From positions 8,161,420 to 8,225,419 of the forward strand of contig NZ_JAFBCM010000001.1 in NCBI RefSeq assembly GCF_016907715.1: 64,000 bases of DNA, read 5' to 3'. The notes under the pieces are model-generated. The model saw only the letters and a program-made list of their open reading frames with translations, was not told where the DNA came from and made no database searches. Positions 34,609-43,308 of the stretch are shown here, one piece after another. The stretch comes from Tenggerimyces flavus. Lineage in GTDB: Bacteria > Actinomycetota > Actinomycetes > Propionibacteriales > Actinopolymorphaceae. The number at the start of each line of letters is the position of its first letter. The stretch's first letter is position 1. A program made the position numbers and the translations under genes.

Positions 34609-35511
34609 ATGCTGTCGCGACGGGTCGGAGTCGCCCTGGTCGCCGGTGTGGGCATCGTCATCGCCGCACTGGTGGTCACCGGCTTCGCGCTCGCCCAGCG
34701 AACGAACGAGGTCGGCTCCATCGACGGCCACCCCGTCACCCGCGCTGAGCTGGCCTTCCATGGTCAGCGCCACGAGCCGTTGGACGCGCTGTGGCGGGAC
34801 AAGGCGACGCTCATCCTCGCGAACGAGCAGGGGCTCACCGTCCCCGTCGATCATGAGGAGATCCTCACCGAGCTGGCGGAGGAGAACGAACGGCGTGCCG
34901 ACGCCGTCGCGAACGGCGAGGTCGTCTACGGACTGACCGAGTTCTCGATCGACGAGTACTACTCGCATCTGCTCACCGAGGTCAGGACCGCGCTGAAGCA
35001 GCGGCTCAGCGCACGCGCCGGCGATCCGCTGTGGGTCACCGAGGCCGACGTCCGGCGCGCGTTCGACGCCGACCGCGACGCGTGGAGCGCCGGCGCGACG
35101 ACGTACCGCTACTCGAAGCTCGTCGTCCGCCAGCCCGCCGACGCGGCAGACCTCCAACGACGGGCGGCTGCGGCGAACAGGCTCGCGGACCTCGCCCGCG
35201 AGCCTCGCGCGACGCTCACGACCGGCACGTACGACGCCAGCCAGACCGGGATGGTCGCCCAGGACCAGGACCTCGCGGGCCTGCTCGACCAGCTCGACGA
35301 GGGCCAGATCTCCGCACCGGTCGTGGGCACCGACGAGATCACCTACTACGAGCTCGACGGCGAGACCGTCGACGAGAACGCCGCGTTCACCAAGTACGCC
35401 AAGCGAATCCGCCAGTCGCTGGTCGAGAAGAAGCTCGACCAGTACGTCCAGCGCCGGATCGCCGCCAGCGACATCCAGATCGACACCGACGCGAAGGATG
35501 TGCGGGAATGA
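34609..35511 (+). CDS. Membrane-anchored parvulin/SurA-like protein
   Basis: 300 residues. One N-terminal membrane segment (VGVALVAGVGIVIAALVVTG) is followed by GSIDGHPVTRAELAFHGQRH, a SurA/PrsA-type N-terminal chaperone pattern, helices up to about 145, then TYRYSKLVVRQPADAADLQR as the start of a parvulin-like domain with the closing strands APVVGTDEITYYELDGETVD. Several parvulin active-site residues are not obvious, so it may be a chaperone rather than an active isomerase. It acts outside the membrane and its stop overlaps the start of the exported beta-helix protein (ATGA). A dedicated folding role for that protein is likely. Confidence 0.78.
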   Translation: MLSRRVGVALVAGVGIVIAALVVTGFALAQRTNEVGSIDGHPVTRAELAFHGQRHEPLDALWRDKATLILANEQGLTVPVDHEEILTELAEENERRADAVANGEVVYGLTEFSIDEYYSHLLTEVRTALKQRLSARAGDPLWVTEADVRRAFDADRDAWSAGATTYRYSKLVVRQPADAADLQRRAAAANRLADLAREPRATLTTGTYDASQTGMVAQDQDLAGLLDQLDEGQISAPVVGTDEITYYELDGETVDENAAFTKYAKRIRQSLVEKKLDQYVQRRIAASDIQIDTDAKDVRE

Positions 35512-37790
35512 AGCCTGTCACCACTGCTCTGGCGGGCCTGCTCGCCGCGCTTCTCACCGGAGCCCTCGTCACCGCGATGCCCGCCTCCGCCTCGGACGGC
35601 GCGAACGGCGGCAAGCAGGACTGGCCCGGCAACGCCTCGAACAAGACCGGCGGCAAGGACTACTTCCTCGATGCCAGCAAGGGATCCGACACCGCGACCG
35701 GAACCTCGCCGAAGAAGGCCTGGCGCACGCTCGCGAAGGCGAACGCGACGACGTTCAAGCCCGGCGACCGCATCCTGCTCAAGGCCGGCGAGCAGTGGCA
35801 GGACGAGCAGCTGTGGCCGAAAGGCTCAGGCAGCAAGGGCAAACCGATCACGATCTCCGCGTACGGCGACAAGCGCGCACGCCGCCCGTACATCGCGACG
35901 AACGGCAACGTGCCCAGCCCGTTCAAGGCAGACGGCACGAAGAACCCCGAGACCGTCGGCCTGACCGGCGCGGTCGTGCTGCGCAACACCCAGTACTGGA
36001 AGATCAACAACATCGAGCTGTCGAACGACGACGACTTCGCCACCGACATCACCACCGAACGCCTCGTCCGCGACGGGATCATGGTGTCGATCAACGCCGA
36101 CAAGCTCGCGGCGGGCGCGGACAGCATCATGGACCACTTCCGCATCAACGACGTGTACGTCCACCACACCGACGGCCCGGACTTCTGGCAGCAGATGCAC
36201 TACGGCGGCATCAACTTCCAGGTGTTCGGCAGCAAGAAGTACACCGAGTACGGCACCGGCGGCTACTACTTCAAGGACGTGCGGATCGAGAACAACACGT
36301 TCGTGAACGTCGAGCTGCACGCGATCCAGTTCGCGTTCAACTGGTTCAACGACCGCTACCCGGAGGCCGGCCAGTTCGACGAGGCGGGCAAGTGGCACGA
36401 GGGCTGGGAGCAGCTCTGGGTACGTACGCGCGACCTCTACAGCCGCGACGTCTACATCGGCCACAACTACGCCGAGAGCATCGGCCAGGGTGCGATCCAG
36501 CTCGCGAACACGAAGAACATGAAGGTCGAGTACAACGAGGTGAACGGCTACCTCGTGCGCTACGGCTCGGTGTCGGTCGCGCTCTATCTCTGGGCCGGCG
36601 CCGACTCCGTCATGCAGTACAACGAGGTCTACGGCGGCCCGAACAACGAGTTCGACGGCACGCCGTGGGATCTGGAGTACACGAACTTCAACGTCACGTA
36701 CCAGCACAACTACTCGCACGACAACGCCGCGGGCTGGATGTCGTACATGGGCAACAGCTCCAACTCCGTCGCCCGCTACAACCTCAGCGTCAACGACAAC
36801 GGCGTGCTCGTGAAGAACATGCTGTCGACCAACTATTCGCCGACGTACTTCGTCAACAACACGTTCGTCTACGACGGCGCGGACCTCGACTACTTCCATG
36901 ACGAACGGTTCCTGAGCCGCGTCTACTTCCTGAACAACATCTTCTACAACTACTCGACGGCGGAAGCGACGCCCTGGTATCGAAGGACCGGCGCGCTCCG
37001 CCAGGCGGTGTTCTCGAACAACGACTTCTATGAGGCGAGCGGCACCCACTCCACCCAGGAACCGGCCGATCCGCGCGGGGTGGCGGTGGATCCGAGGTTC
37101 GTCGGCGACCCGGCGAAGTACCCGACCGGGTTGGGCGTGGACCGGATCCGTAAGGCAGGCGAGCACTTCGCGCTGCGCAAGGACTCGCCGCTGATCGACG
37201 CCGGTCGCTACAACCCGCACCTGGGCACGAAGGACTTCGTCGGCACGCATATCTACTACGGCGCCGCGCCCGACATCGGCATGTCAGAACGCAAGCAGGG
37301 AAGGAAGGTCGCCCACCCCGTCGACGACGACCCGATCGAGGAAGAGGTCGACAACAGGGTCAACCTCGCGCTGGGCAAGCCGGCGGTCGCGAGCTCGACG
37401 CACCCCGGCGCGGGCGGGACGCTCACCGCGGACAAGCTGACCGACGGCAACCTCGCGACCCGATGGGCCGCGGCCGACGACGCGGCGTACCCGGTCACGC
37501 TCGACATCGACTTCGGCGCGGACACCACGTTCGACCAGGTCTACCTGGACGAGTACACCGACTCCGGCACGAACCCACGGGTGCAGTCGTTCGCCTTGCA
37601 GCGTTGGGATTCCGGCACCAGCCAGTGGGTCACGTTCGCGACCCGCGACGACGGGATCGGGCACGACCGCACCGTGACGGGCTTCGGCGACATCACGACG
37701 TCCAAGCTGCGGGTGGCGCTCACCGAGAAGATCCCGACCGAGATCTACACGCCGACGATGACGGAGATCGCCGTCTACAAGGCGACCTAG
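35508..37790 (+). CDS. Secreted right-handed beta-helix protein with C-terminal discoidin-like domain
   Basis: 760 residues. A Sec signal [20 protein letters not shown] ends near AMPASA (about 28). [20 protein letters not shown] begins a parallel beta-helix with repeated asparagine ladders ([40 protein letters not shown]). The last 150 residues ([20 protein letters not shown] to [12 protein letters not shown]) are an F5/8-type C carbohydrate-binding domain. The architecture is that of secreted polysaccharide lyases or related hydrolases. It is translated from ATG 35508 overlapping the parvulin-like stop and lies downstream of a LacI regulator. The exact catalytic family cannot be read from sequence alone. 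Confidence 0.85.
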   Translation: MKPVTTALAGLLAALLTGALVTAMPASASDGANGGKQDWPGNASNKTGGKDYFLDASKGSDTATGTSPKKAWRTLAKANATTFKPGDRILLKAGEQWQDEQLWPKGSGSKGKPITISAYGDKRARRPYIATNGNVPSPFKADGTKNPETVGLTGAVVLRNTQYWKINNIELSNDDDFATDITTERLVRDGIMVSINADKLAAGADSIMDHFRINDVYVHHTDGPDFWQQMHYGGINFQVFGSKKYTEYGTGGYYFKDVRIENNTFVNVELHAIQFAFNWFNDRYPEAGQFDEAGKWHEGWEQLWVRTRDLYSRDVYIGHNYAESIGQGAIQLANTKNMKVEYNEVNGYLVRYGSVSVALYLWAGADSVMQYNEVYGGPNNEFDGTPWDLEYTNFNVTYQHNYSHDNAAGWMSYMGNSSNSVARYNLSVNDNGVLVKNMLSTNYSPTYFVNNTFVYDGADLDYFHDERFLSRVYFLNNIFYNYSTAEATPWYRRTGALRQAVFSNNDFYEASGTHSTQEPADPRGVAVDPRFVGDPAKYPTGLGVDRIRKAGEHFALRKDSPLIDAGRYNPHLGTKDFVGTHIYYGAAPDIGMSERKQGRKVAHPVDDDPIEEEVDNRVNLALGKPAVASSTHPGAGGTLTADKLTDGNLATRWAAADDAAYPVTLDIDFGADTTFDQVYLDEYTDSGTNPRVQSFALQRWDSGTSQWVTFATRDDGIGHDRTVTGFGDITTSKLRVALTEKIPTEIYTPTMTEIAVYKAT

Positions 37791-38494
37791 GCCAGAGACC
37801 AGTCCACGGGATCCCCGCCCAGTTCGGCGATCATCTCGTTCGCGCGGCTGAACGGGCGGGACCCGAAGAACCCACGGTCGGCGGACATCGGGCTCGGGTG
37901 CGCGGACTCGATGCACGGGACGTCATCGAGCAGCGGGCGGAGGTTCTGCGCGTCGCGGCCCCACAGGATCGCGACCATCGGCTCGTTGCGGTCGACGAGC
38001 GCGCGGATCGCCTGGTCGGTCACGTCCTCCCAGCCCTTGCCGCGGTGCGACGCGGGCTTGCCAGGCGAGACGGTGAGGGCTCGGTTGAGCAGCAGGATGC
38101 CGCGCTTCGACCAGGGCGAGAGGTCGCCGTTCGCCGGCGCTGGGAGGTCGAGGTCGGCGGTGTACTCGCGGTAGATGTTCTGCAGGCTCCGCGGGATCGG
38201 GCGTACGTCCGGCGCGACCGAGAAGCTCAGCCCGACCGGGTGCCCCGGTGTCGGGTACGGGTCCTGCCCGACGATCAGCACCCGCACGTCCGCGAACGGC
38301 TGCTGGAACGCACGCAGCACGTTCGCGCCCTCCGGGAGGTAGCGACGGCCGGCGGCGAGCTCGGCGCGCAGGAAGTCACCCAGCGAGGCGATCCGTTCCG
38401 CGACCGGCTCGAGCGCTTGAGCCCAGCCGGCCTCGACGACCTCGGTGAGCGGCTTGCGACTCGCTTGCGTCGATGCTGCTGCTGTGTCGACCAC
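37787..38494 (-). CDS. ung: Uracil-DNA glycosylase, family 1
   Basis: 235 residues. The catalytic motif [20 protein letters not shown] (GQDPY at 76-80, general base Asp78) and the DNA-intercalating motif [20 protein letters not shown], together with [12 protein letters not shown] and [10 protein letters not shown], define family 1 Ung. It removes uracil from DNA as the first step of base-excision repair. AGGAGG five bases upstream supports GTG 38494; a longer frame to 38689 has no homologous extension. It is convergent with the beta-helix gene, overlapping its last four bases. Confidence 0.96.
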   Translation of the reverse strand: MVDTAAASTQASRKPLTEVVEAGWAQALEPVAERIASLGDFLRAELAAGRRYLPEGANVLRAFQQPFADVRVLIVGQDPYPTPGHPVGLSFSVAPDVRPIPRSLQNIYREYTADLDLPAPANGDLSPWSKRGILLLNRALTVSPGKPASHRGKGWEDVTDQAIRALVDRNEPMVAILWGRDAQNLRPLLDDVPCIESAHPSPMSADRGFFGSRPFSRANEMIAELGGDPVDWSLA

Positions 38495-38549
38495 GCCGGC
38501 CTCCTCCGCTTGCCGTGAGCAGGTCAAGGAGCTTAGTAGGCTCCGAAGC

Positions 38550-39344
38550 GTGACCCAGCAGCCGTACGGCGCGTTCGATCCGAAGACGTACCAGGCGGTG
38601 ATCCGCAGGGAGGCGGACGCGTTCGTCGCCGCGTACGCCCACGGCGATCCGGAGGCGCACGTCAAGGCCTGCCCCGGCTGGACGCTCACCCAGCTCGTCG
38701 ACCACGTCGGCCAGGTCCATCAGTGGGCGCGCGGCATCGTGCTCGGCGAGGGGCCGGGCGACGTGGTGACGACGCCCGCCGAAGACGGCGAGGACCTCGC
38801 CGACTGGTACGAGCGGTGCGTCGGCGACCTGCTCGAGACGCTGGCGAGGACCGACCCGAGCAAACCGTGCTGGACGATGCAGCCCGAGAACGAGGTCGCC
38901 CGGTTCTGGTCGCGGCGGCAGGCGCTGGAGCTGGTCGTTCATCGGGTCGACGCGGAGGTCGCGGTCGGCGGGTCGGTACGGATCGACGGCGAGGTCGCCG
39001 CGGATGGGATCGCGGAGGTGCTCGACCTGTGGCTGCCGCGGATCACCCGCCGGAGCGGGACGCCGGACCTCGCCGCGCCCGTTTTGTTGGCGTGCACCGA
39101 CCGGGCCGAACGCTGGCTGCTGCGCCCGCCGCACACCGCGGACGTACCGATGGGACCGCCCACGGCCGACGGGCCGGTGCTCGCGGACGACGTCGCCAAG
39201 ACCGCCGAGGCGACGATCGAGGGAACGGCGGCCGGTTTGCTGATGATGCTGTGGAAGCGGCAGAACGTGTCGGTGGCCGGCGTTAGCCTCAGCGGCGAAG
39301 TCGAGGTGGCTCAGTCCTTCCTCGAGTCGCGTCTTACTGCTTAG
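38550..39344 (+). CDS. DinB/maleylpyruvate-isomerase-family protein
   Basis: 264 residues. [20 protein letters not shown] carries the conserved W.L..LV.H motif with the metal-binding histidine, and [20 protein letters not shown] the second histidine site. The C-terminal MDMPI_C-like domain runs from [14 protein letters not shown] to [14 protein letters not shown], larger than in the MPI-like protein at 28254. Mycothiol-dependent chemistry is assumed from the family. GTG 38550 is the likely start, since upstream residues are shadow of the divergent ung region. The Nudix gene follows after 12 bases. Confidence 0.87.
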   Translation: MTQQPYGAFDPKTYQAVIRREADAFVAAYAHGDPEAHVKACPGWTLTQLVDHVGQVHQWARGIVLGEGPGDVVTTPAEDGEDLADWYERCVGDLLETLARTDPSKPCWTMQPENEVARFWSRRQALELVVHRVDAEVAVGGSVRIDGEVAADGIAEVLDLWLPRITRRSGTPDLAAPVLLACTDRAERWLLRPPHTADVPMGPPTADGPVLADDVAKTAEATIEGTAAGLLMMLWKRQNVSVAGVSLSGEVEVAQSFLESRLTA

Positions 39345-39356
39345 GAAGGCCTCCGC

Positions 39357-39809
39357 GTGGGTTTCCAGCTGGTCCCGGCGTCCTATCTGATCCTGCGCAG
39401 GGGCGAGGAGGTGCTGCTCTCGCTTCGCGGCGGCACAGGGTGGCGGGACGGGTATTGGTCGCTGCCAGCTGGCCACATCGAGGCCGGCGAGTCCGCAATG
39501 GCCGCTTGTCTGCGCGAGGCGGTTGAGGAGATCGGCATCGTCGTACGTCCCGACGACCTGGTGCCGCTGTGCACGGTGCACCGGACGGGTGGGAGCGGCA
39601 AACCGGTCGACGAACGCGTCGACTTCTTCTTCGCCGCCGAGGTCTGGGCTGGCGAGCCCACGAACCTGGAGCCGGACAAGTGCGCCGAGCTGGGCTGGTA
39701 CGGGCTGAAGGACCTGCCGACCCCGGTCGTGGAACCGGTCGACCAGGTGCTCGCCGGACTGCTCAGCGGCCGGCTACCAGCGATCTTCGCCACCGGCCGT
39801 TTCGAATGA
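39357..39809 (+). CDS. Nudix hydrolase
   Basis: 150 residues. The Nudix box GHIEAGESAMAACLREAVEE continues into IGI, a perfect GX5EX7REUXEEXGU match. SLRGGTGWRDGYWSLPAG precedes it as in MutT-like enzymes that clean damaged nucleotides or hydrolyse sugar-nucleotides. Start GTG 39357, 12 bases after the DinB-like gene, so probably one transcript. The last codons TTC GAA TGA form the left arm of a 12-base-arm palindrome (39801-39827), a terminator built into the stop. Confidence 0.93.
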   Translation: MGFQLVPASYLILRRGEEVLLSLRGGTGWRDGYWSLPAGHIEAGESAMAACLREAVEEIGIVVRPDDLVPLCTVHRTGGSGKPVDERVDFFFAAEVWAGEPTNLEPDKCAELGWYGLKDLPTPVVEPVDQVLAGLLSGRLPAIFATGRFE

Positions 39810-39827
39810 GGGCGTCCCTCATTCGAA
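39801..39827. terminator. Palindrome overlapping the Nudix stop codon
   Basis: TTCGAATGAGGG (39801-39812) pairs perfectly with CCCTCATTCGAA (39816-39827) around CGT. The left arm includes the last two codons and stop of the Nudix gene. It is a likely bidirectional terminator and one copy of the GAATGA-type palindromes. The left half and loop recur without the right arm at 39925-39944. Confidence 0.75.
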
Positions 39828-39856
39828 TAGCTTGGCCAGCCGCCGTGATCATGTCG

Positions 39857-39908
39857 GTGATCATGAAGCCAGACCCGTCGAAAACGACCAGTTCGGCTTC
39901 ATGATCAC
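39857..39908. repeat. Hairpin with nested inner stem
   Basis: GTGATCATGAAGCC (39857-39870) pairs perfectly with GGCTTCATGATCAC (39895-39908). Inside the 24-base loop a second stem GTCG/CGAC (39877-39880 and 39885-39888) closes on AAAA. The outer stem shares TGATCATG with the repeat pair near 57-58 kb. Confidence 0.75.
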
Positions 39909-39985
39909 GCTCATGGGCCGGAGGTTTCGAATGAGGGCGTCCCTGTAGCGATCTCCTCGAGCGAGGGGACCCTCCGCCCTTCGCG

Positions 39986-40041
39986 AAGTGTGGGGTTCTG
40001 GTCGCGACACGCCGGCGTGTCGCGACCAGAACCCCACACTT
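39986..40041. repeat. Perfect 56-base palindrome
   Basis: The two 28-base arms (39986-40013 and 40014-40041) are exact reverse complements with no loop. The arm begins AAGTGTGGGGTTCTGGTC and ends GACACGCC. A related element with two internal mismatches lies at 61561-61624, so this is a repeat family rather than a one-off terminator. Confidence 0.85.
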
Positions 40042-40147
40042 TGATGGGACATGGTGGATGGGCCGGGCGATTGAATGAAGGTGCCCTTCATCCAAGACGT
40101 GGCTGGGTGGCGGGGGTCGAGGTGGCCGGTGGTCCGGGTGTGGCGAG

Positions 40148-40219
40148 GCCTGGTTGGGTCGGGGGCACCCTGGTCCCATAGGTTCGGACCGGGGTGCCCC
40201 CGACCCAAACCGACCAGGC
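40148..40219. repeat. Long stem-loop element
   Basis: Outer GCCTGGT/ACCAGGC (40148-40154 and 40213-40219), then TTGGGTCGGGGGCACCC (40154-40170) with its complement at 40192-40208, then GGTCC/GGACC (40172-40176 and 40186-40190), leave the loop CATAGGTTC. The whole 72-base unit is almost fully paired. Confidence 0.75.
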
Positions 40220-40292
40220 GCGTCCACGGTCCCCAGGGGATGCACCGGCCCATTCGACAGAGGAACTGCCTCATTCGAAACCCGAGGGGCGG

Positions 40293-40517
40293 CTAGCTGG
40301 GCGAGGGCTTCCCGTTCGGCTGAGGCTCGGCCGGCTCGGTCGGCGTCGGCGCCGCAGGCTCGCTGCCGTCGTCGAACGTGACCTTCTTCAGCTGCTTGTT
40401 CATGTTGCGCCACAGCAGGATCGTCGCCACGACCAACCCCATGATCACGACGAAGCCGAGCAGTCCGGGTCCCACCCAGACACTCGGGTCCCGCTCGGCC
40501 GCGAGCAGCGTCACCAC
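40293..40517 (-). CDS. Small single-pass membrane protein next to mca
   Basis: 74 residues. VGPGLLGFVVIMGLVVATIL is one membrane helix, followed by LLWRNMNKQLKKVTFDDGSE and a Pro/Glu/Ser tail in the cytoplasm. A short protein of this type is commonly found beside mca in actinobacteria; its function is unknown. It starts six bases after the mca stop on the same strand, so both are on one transcript. The 3' end abuts the hairpin-dense gap. Confidence 0.8.
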   Translation of the reverse strand: MVTLLAAERDPSVWVGPGLLGFVVIMGLVVATILLWRNMNKQLKKVTFDDGSEPAAPTPTEPAEPQPNGKPSPS

Positions 40518-40523
40518 TTGTCC

Positions 40524-41399
40524 TCACCTCACCCCGGCGAACAGGTCGCTCTCGGGAAGCTCTGTCTCGACGAGACTACGCGCCAGCTCGTAGTCCTCGG
40601 TCGGCCAGGCCGCCTGATGCACCTCGAGCGGGCAGACGAACCACGGCCCCTCCGGGTCGATCTGCGTCGCGTGCGCGAGCAGCGCCTTGTCGCGGACCGC
40701 GAAGTACTCCGCGCACGGCACCCGCGTCGTGACCCGCGCGTCCCACGCCGGGTCGCGCTTCCACTCGGCCAGCCGCTCGGCGTACGGCGACTCCAGGCCG
40801 CGCCGGATCATCTCGTCGTGCAGCGCCAGCGTCCGGGCCCGGTGGAACGAGTGGTGGTAGTACAGCTTCAACGGCTGCCAGGGCGCTCCCGCCTCCGGGT
40901 ACGCCGAGTCCGAGCCCACCGCCTCCCACGCCGCGACCGTCACCTCGTGGCAGCGGATGTGGTCCGGGTGCGGGTAGCCGCCAGTCTCGTCGTACGTCGT
41001 CACCACGTGCGGCTTGAACGACCGCATGACCGCGACGAGCTTCGCCGCCTCCTCGTCGACCGGCCGCGCCGCGAAGCTGCCCTCGGGCAGCGGCGGCAAC
41101 GGGTCGCCCTCGGGGTAGCCGGAGTCGACGTACCCGAGCCAGACCTGCGAGATGCCGAGGATCTCGCGGGCACGGTCCATCTCCTCGCGCCGGATGTCGG
41201 CGAGGTTCGCGAGCACGTCCGGGCGGTCCATGTTCGGGTTGAGGATCGAGCCGCGCTCGCCTCCTGTGCAGGTGACGACGAGGACCTCGACGCCATCGGC
41301 GACGTACTTCGCGGTGGACGCGGCGCCCTTGCTGGACTCGTCGTCGGGGTGGGCGTGAACGTGCATCAGCCGAAACGGGCCCGGTGCGGTGGACGGCAC
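40524..41399 (-). CDS. mca: Mycothiol S-conjugate amidase
   Basis: 291 residues of the LmbE-like zinc deacetylase family. HAHPDDESSKGAAST (His17, Asp20) is the zinc motif in its Mca-specific form with SSKG, followed by TCTGGERGSILNPNM and GGYPHPDHIRCHEV with the other ligands. Mca cleaves mycothiol-toxin conjugates to the mercapturate for export and glucosaminyl inositol for recycling. Start GTG 41399 is preceded by AGGAAA. It lies divergent from the DUF4307 gene, the arrangement conserved in actinobacterial core genomes (mca, DUF4307, greA). Confidence 0.95.
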   Translation of the reverse strand: MPSTAPGPFRLMHVHAHPDDESSKGAASTAKYVADGVEVLVVTCTGGERGSILNPNMDRPDVLANLADIRREEMDRAREILGISQVWLGYVDSGYPEGDPLPPLPEGSFAARPVDEEAAKLVAVMRSFKPHVVTTYDETGGYPHPDHIRCHEVTVAAWEAVGSDSAYPEAGAPWQPLKLYYHHSFHRARTLALHDEMIRRGLESPYAERLAEWKRDPAWDARVTTRVPCAEYFAVRDKALLAHATQIDPEGPWFVCPLEVHQAAWPTEDYELARSLVETELPESDLFAGVR

Positions 41400-41476
41400 C
41401 TTGTTTCCTCTCAGTTCAAGCGTGGAGCAACAATGATCGCGCAGACCACCCCACGAACATCCGGAAGGCCGAAGCT

Positions 41477-41887
41477 ATGCCCGCGCATCCGCTGTCCGAC
41501 CGGTACGGCGGCGCGCGCGGTTCACGACGTACGGCCGGGCTCGTCGCGATCGGCGTCCTGATCGCCGTCGCTGTCGGAATCGTGTTGTGGAGCGGCATTC
41601 GTGCGGCTCAGCCGCCGATCGCGGCGCGCGTGATCACGTTCGACCCGGTCTCGGACACCTCGGTGACCGTCCGGCTGCAGGTGGAGGCGACGCGTACGGT
41701 GTCGTGCGAGCTCGTTGCGCGGGGCGAACGGATGGCGACGGTCGGAACGTCGCAGGTCGACGTACGTTTCGACGCATCGGACGGCCGCAGGACGCAGCTC
41801 GTCACCCATCCGATCGTCACGTCCGACCGGGCGCTGAGCGTGGAGCTGCTAAGCTGTTCGGTTCCTGGACAGGCTCGAACGCGATAG
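41477..41887 (+). CDS. DUF4307 membrane protein
   Basis: 136 residues. The start MPAHPLSDRYGGARGSRRTA is the typical DUF4307 opening (LxDRYG), then one membrane helix LVAIGVLIAVAVGIVLW and an extracellular beta-rich domain (RVITFDPVSDTSVTVRLQVE, SCELVARG...). The function is unknown; the gene is syntenic with mca and greA across actinobacteria. ATG 41477 follows a GGAAGG-like site; the frame upstream overlaps the divergent mca region and is not coding. Confidence 0.9.
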   Translation: MPAHPLSDRYGGARGSRRTAGLVAIGVLIAVAVGIVLWSGIRAAQPPIAARVITFDPVSDTSVTVRLQVEATRTVSCELVARGERMATVGTSQVDVRFDASDGRRTQLVTHPIVTSDRALSVELLSCSVPGQARTR

Positions 41888-42012
41888 CGCTCGGGCGCAG
41901 GCATTGTTAGCCTCAAAGGCCTGTCCGTACGCTGCTGGACACTCGCAGTTCATTCCCAGCTCGGCTTCATTGGCCGTCGGCGTATGGCCCGGCTACGGAA
42001 CAAGGAGAAACC

Positions 42013-42522
42013 GTGACGCAACCGACCGACACGAATGTGATCTGGCTCACTCAAGAGGCGTTCGAACGTCTCGAGGCGGAGCTCGAGCACCTCACGGGTC
42101 CGGTGCGAGCGGATTTGGCGCGCAAGATCGGTGAGGCCCGCGACGAGGGTGACCTCAAGGAGAACGGCGGCTACCACGCCGCGAAGGAAGAGCAGGGCAA
42201 GACCGAGGCGCAGATCCGCAAGCTGCAGGACATGCTGCGGCGCGCGCGGGTCGGCGGCACGCCGAAGGACGACGGCATCGTGCAGCCGGGCATGAAGGTG
42301 ACGATCAAGTTCGCCGGCGACGACGACACCGAGACGTTCGTACTCGGGTCGCGTGAGCTGCTGGCGTTGGACGACTCGGTCGACATCGAGATCTACTCCC
42401 CGAACTCCCCGCTCGGCGCGGCCATCTCCGGCAAGAGCAAGGGCGAGAAGGCGTCGTACACCGCGCCGAACGGACGCGACGTGGCCGTGGAGATCGTCGA
42501 CACGGTGCCGTTCCAGGCCTAG
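42013..42522 (+). CDS. greA: Transcription elongation factor GreA
   Basis: 169 residues. The N-terminal antiparallel coiled coil (WLTQEAFERLEAELEHLTGP to KTEAQIRKLQDMLRRA, about 10-80) carries the acidic tip ARDEGDLKENGGYHAAKEEQ with the conserved Asp/Glu that enter the polymerase channel. The C-terminal FKBP-like domain includes DDSVDIEIYSPNSPLGAAIS and GEKASYTAPNG. It rescues backtracked RNA polymerase by stimulating transcript cleavage. AAGGAG precedes GTG 42013. Confidence 0.96.
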   Translation: MTQPTDTNVIWLTQEAFERLEAELEHLTGPVRADLARKIGEARDEGDLKENGGYHAAKEEQGKTEAQIRKLQDMLRRARVGGTPKDDGIVQPGMKVTIKFAGDDDTETFVLGSRELLALDDSVDIEIYSPNSPLGAAISGKSKGEKASYTAPNGRDVAVEIVDTVPFQA

Positions 42523-42537
42523 GTCTCTAGGGAACGA

Positions 42538-43308
42538 ATGCCGCGAATCGTCCTGGGGATCGGTGTCTCCGCCGCTCTCGTGGAGTCTTGGCGCGAGTGG
42601 TTCGCGCCGGCGATGCAGCCGTTTCGCTCCGATGCGCTGACCGGTCCTCGGCAGGAGCCGACGCGCGAGGTGCGGGACACCTTCCAGATGTACAACGGGT
42701 CCTGGGTCTGGTTCGACGAGGCCGAGTTCGAAGCGTTGCCGTATCGGGTGCGGCGCTCGCTGCTGACCAAGCGCGAGGCGACAGGCAGCGAGAACGGTCG
42801 CCGGTTTCCGTGGTGGCCTTCGCTGTTGGCGCGGGTCGGCGACGGTCCGGTGATCGAGTACGTCGAGGAGGGTGTCGCGCCGAGCCGGCATCGTGAGGTG
42901 TCCGCGTCGGTGTGGCGCGCGGCGCGCTCGGTCGTTCCGAACGCGAAGGAGCTTGCCGGCACGTTCCCGCCAGGCTCCGGCCCCAACTGCTTCGGCACCG
43001 TGATGGCCGGCGCCGGCGTTCCGGGCGCCGCGTCGGAGTGGGTGGTGTGCGAGCCGTTCGAGGAATGGCTCGCGTCCCATACGGTCCCGATCCGCGGCAC
43101 GGAGTCCGACGACTCTCCCGGCGTCGTGCTCGTCTGGCGCAACACCCAGCGCGTCGTCCTCCACGCCGCCGTCACGATCGGCGGCGGCTGGGCGTTCAGC
43201 AAACCGTCGCAGTCCTGGTGCAGCCCCCGCGTGGTCTGGACAGTCCGCGACACCATCGCCCTCAACCGCCACCCCGGCGAGACCCTGGGCCGCTACCGCA
43301 TGGTCTAG
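42538..43308 (+). CDS. NlpC/P60-like papain-fold protein, cytoplasmic, unknown function
   Basis: 256 residues without signal peptide. The second half has GSGPNCFGTVMAGAGVPGAA, then VVLVWRNTQRVVLHAAVTIG and WAFSKPSQSW. The order of a Cys in a helix-start block and a His in a strand (LHAAVTIGGG) is that of NlpC/P60 amidases, which cut peptide-like amide bonds. The N-terminal half (FQMYNGSWVWFDEAEFEALP) is not recognised. The gene follows greA by 15 bases and converges on a P450 with which it overlaps by four bases. The assignment is tentative, based on pattern only. Confidence 0.7.
   Translation: MPRIVLGIGVSAALVESWREWFAPAMQPFRSDALTGPRQEPTREVRDTFQMYNGSWVWFDEAEFEALPYRVRRSLLTKREATGSENGRRFPWWPSLLARVGDGPVIEYVEEGVAPSRHREVSASVWRAARSVVPNAKELAGTFPPGSGPNCFGTVMAGAGVPGAASEWVVCEPFEEWLASHTVPIRGTESDDSPGVVLVWRNTQRVVLHAAVTIGGGWAFSKPSQSWCSPRVVWTVRDTIALNRHPGETLGRYRMV

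Larger units (their letters stand above)
39810..40292. other. Gene-free stretch dense in hairpins
   Basis: These 483 bases hold no convincing gene; open frames here are translations of palindromes. In order: 39857-39908 (14-base arms), half palindrome 39925-39944, perfect 56-base palindrome 39986-40041, 40071-40094 (11-base arms, one mismatch), 40148-40219 (long stem) and an imperfect dyad at about 40253-40279. The flanking genes are a Nudix hydrolase and, converging, a small membrane protein next to mca. Confidence 0.8.

Noticed and set aside
39861-40274. Possible small proteins in the hairpin-dense gap
   Set aside because: They are translations of palindromes (for example both strands give similar Arg/Pro-rich strings) and have no ribosome-binding sites.
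39801-40279. CRISPR array
   Set aside because: The repeats are of different sequence and irregular spacing, each palindromic on its own, and no cas gene is near.
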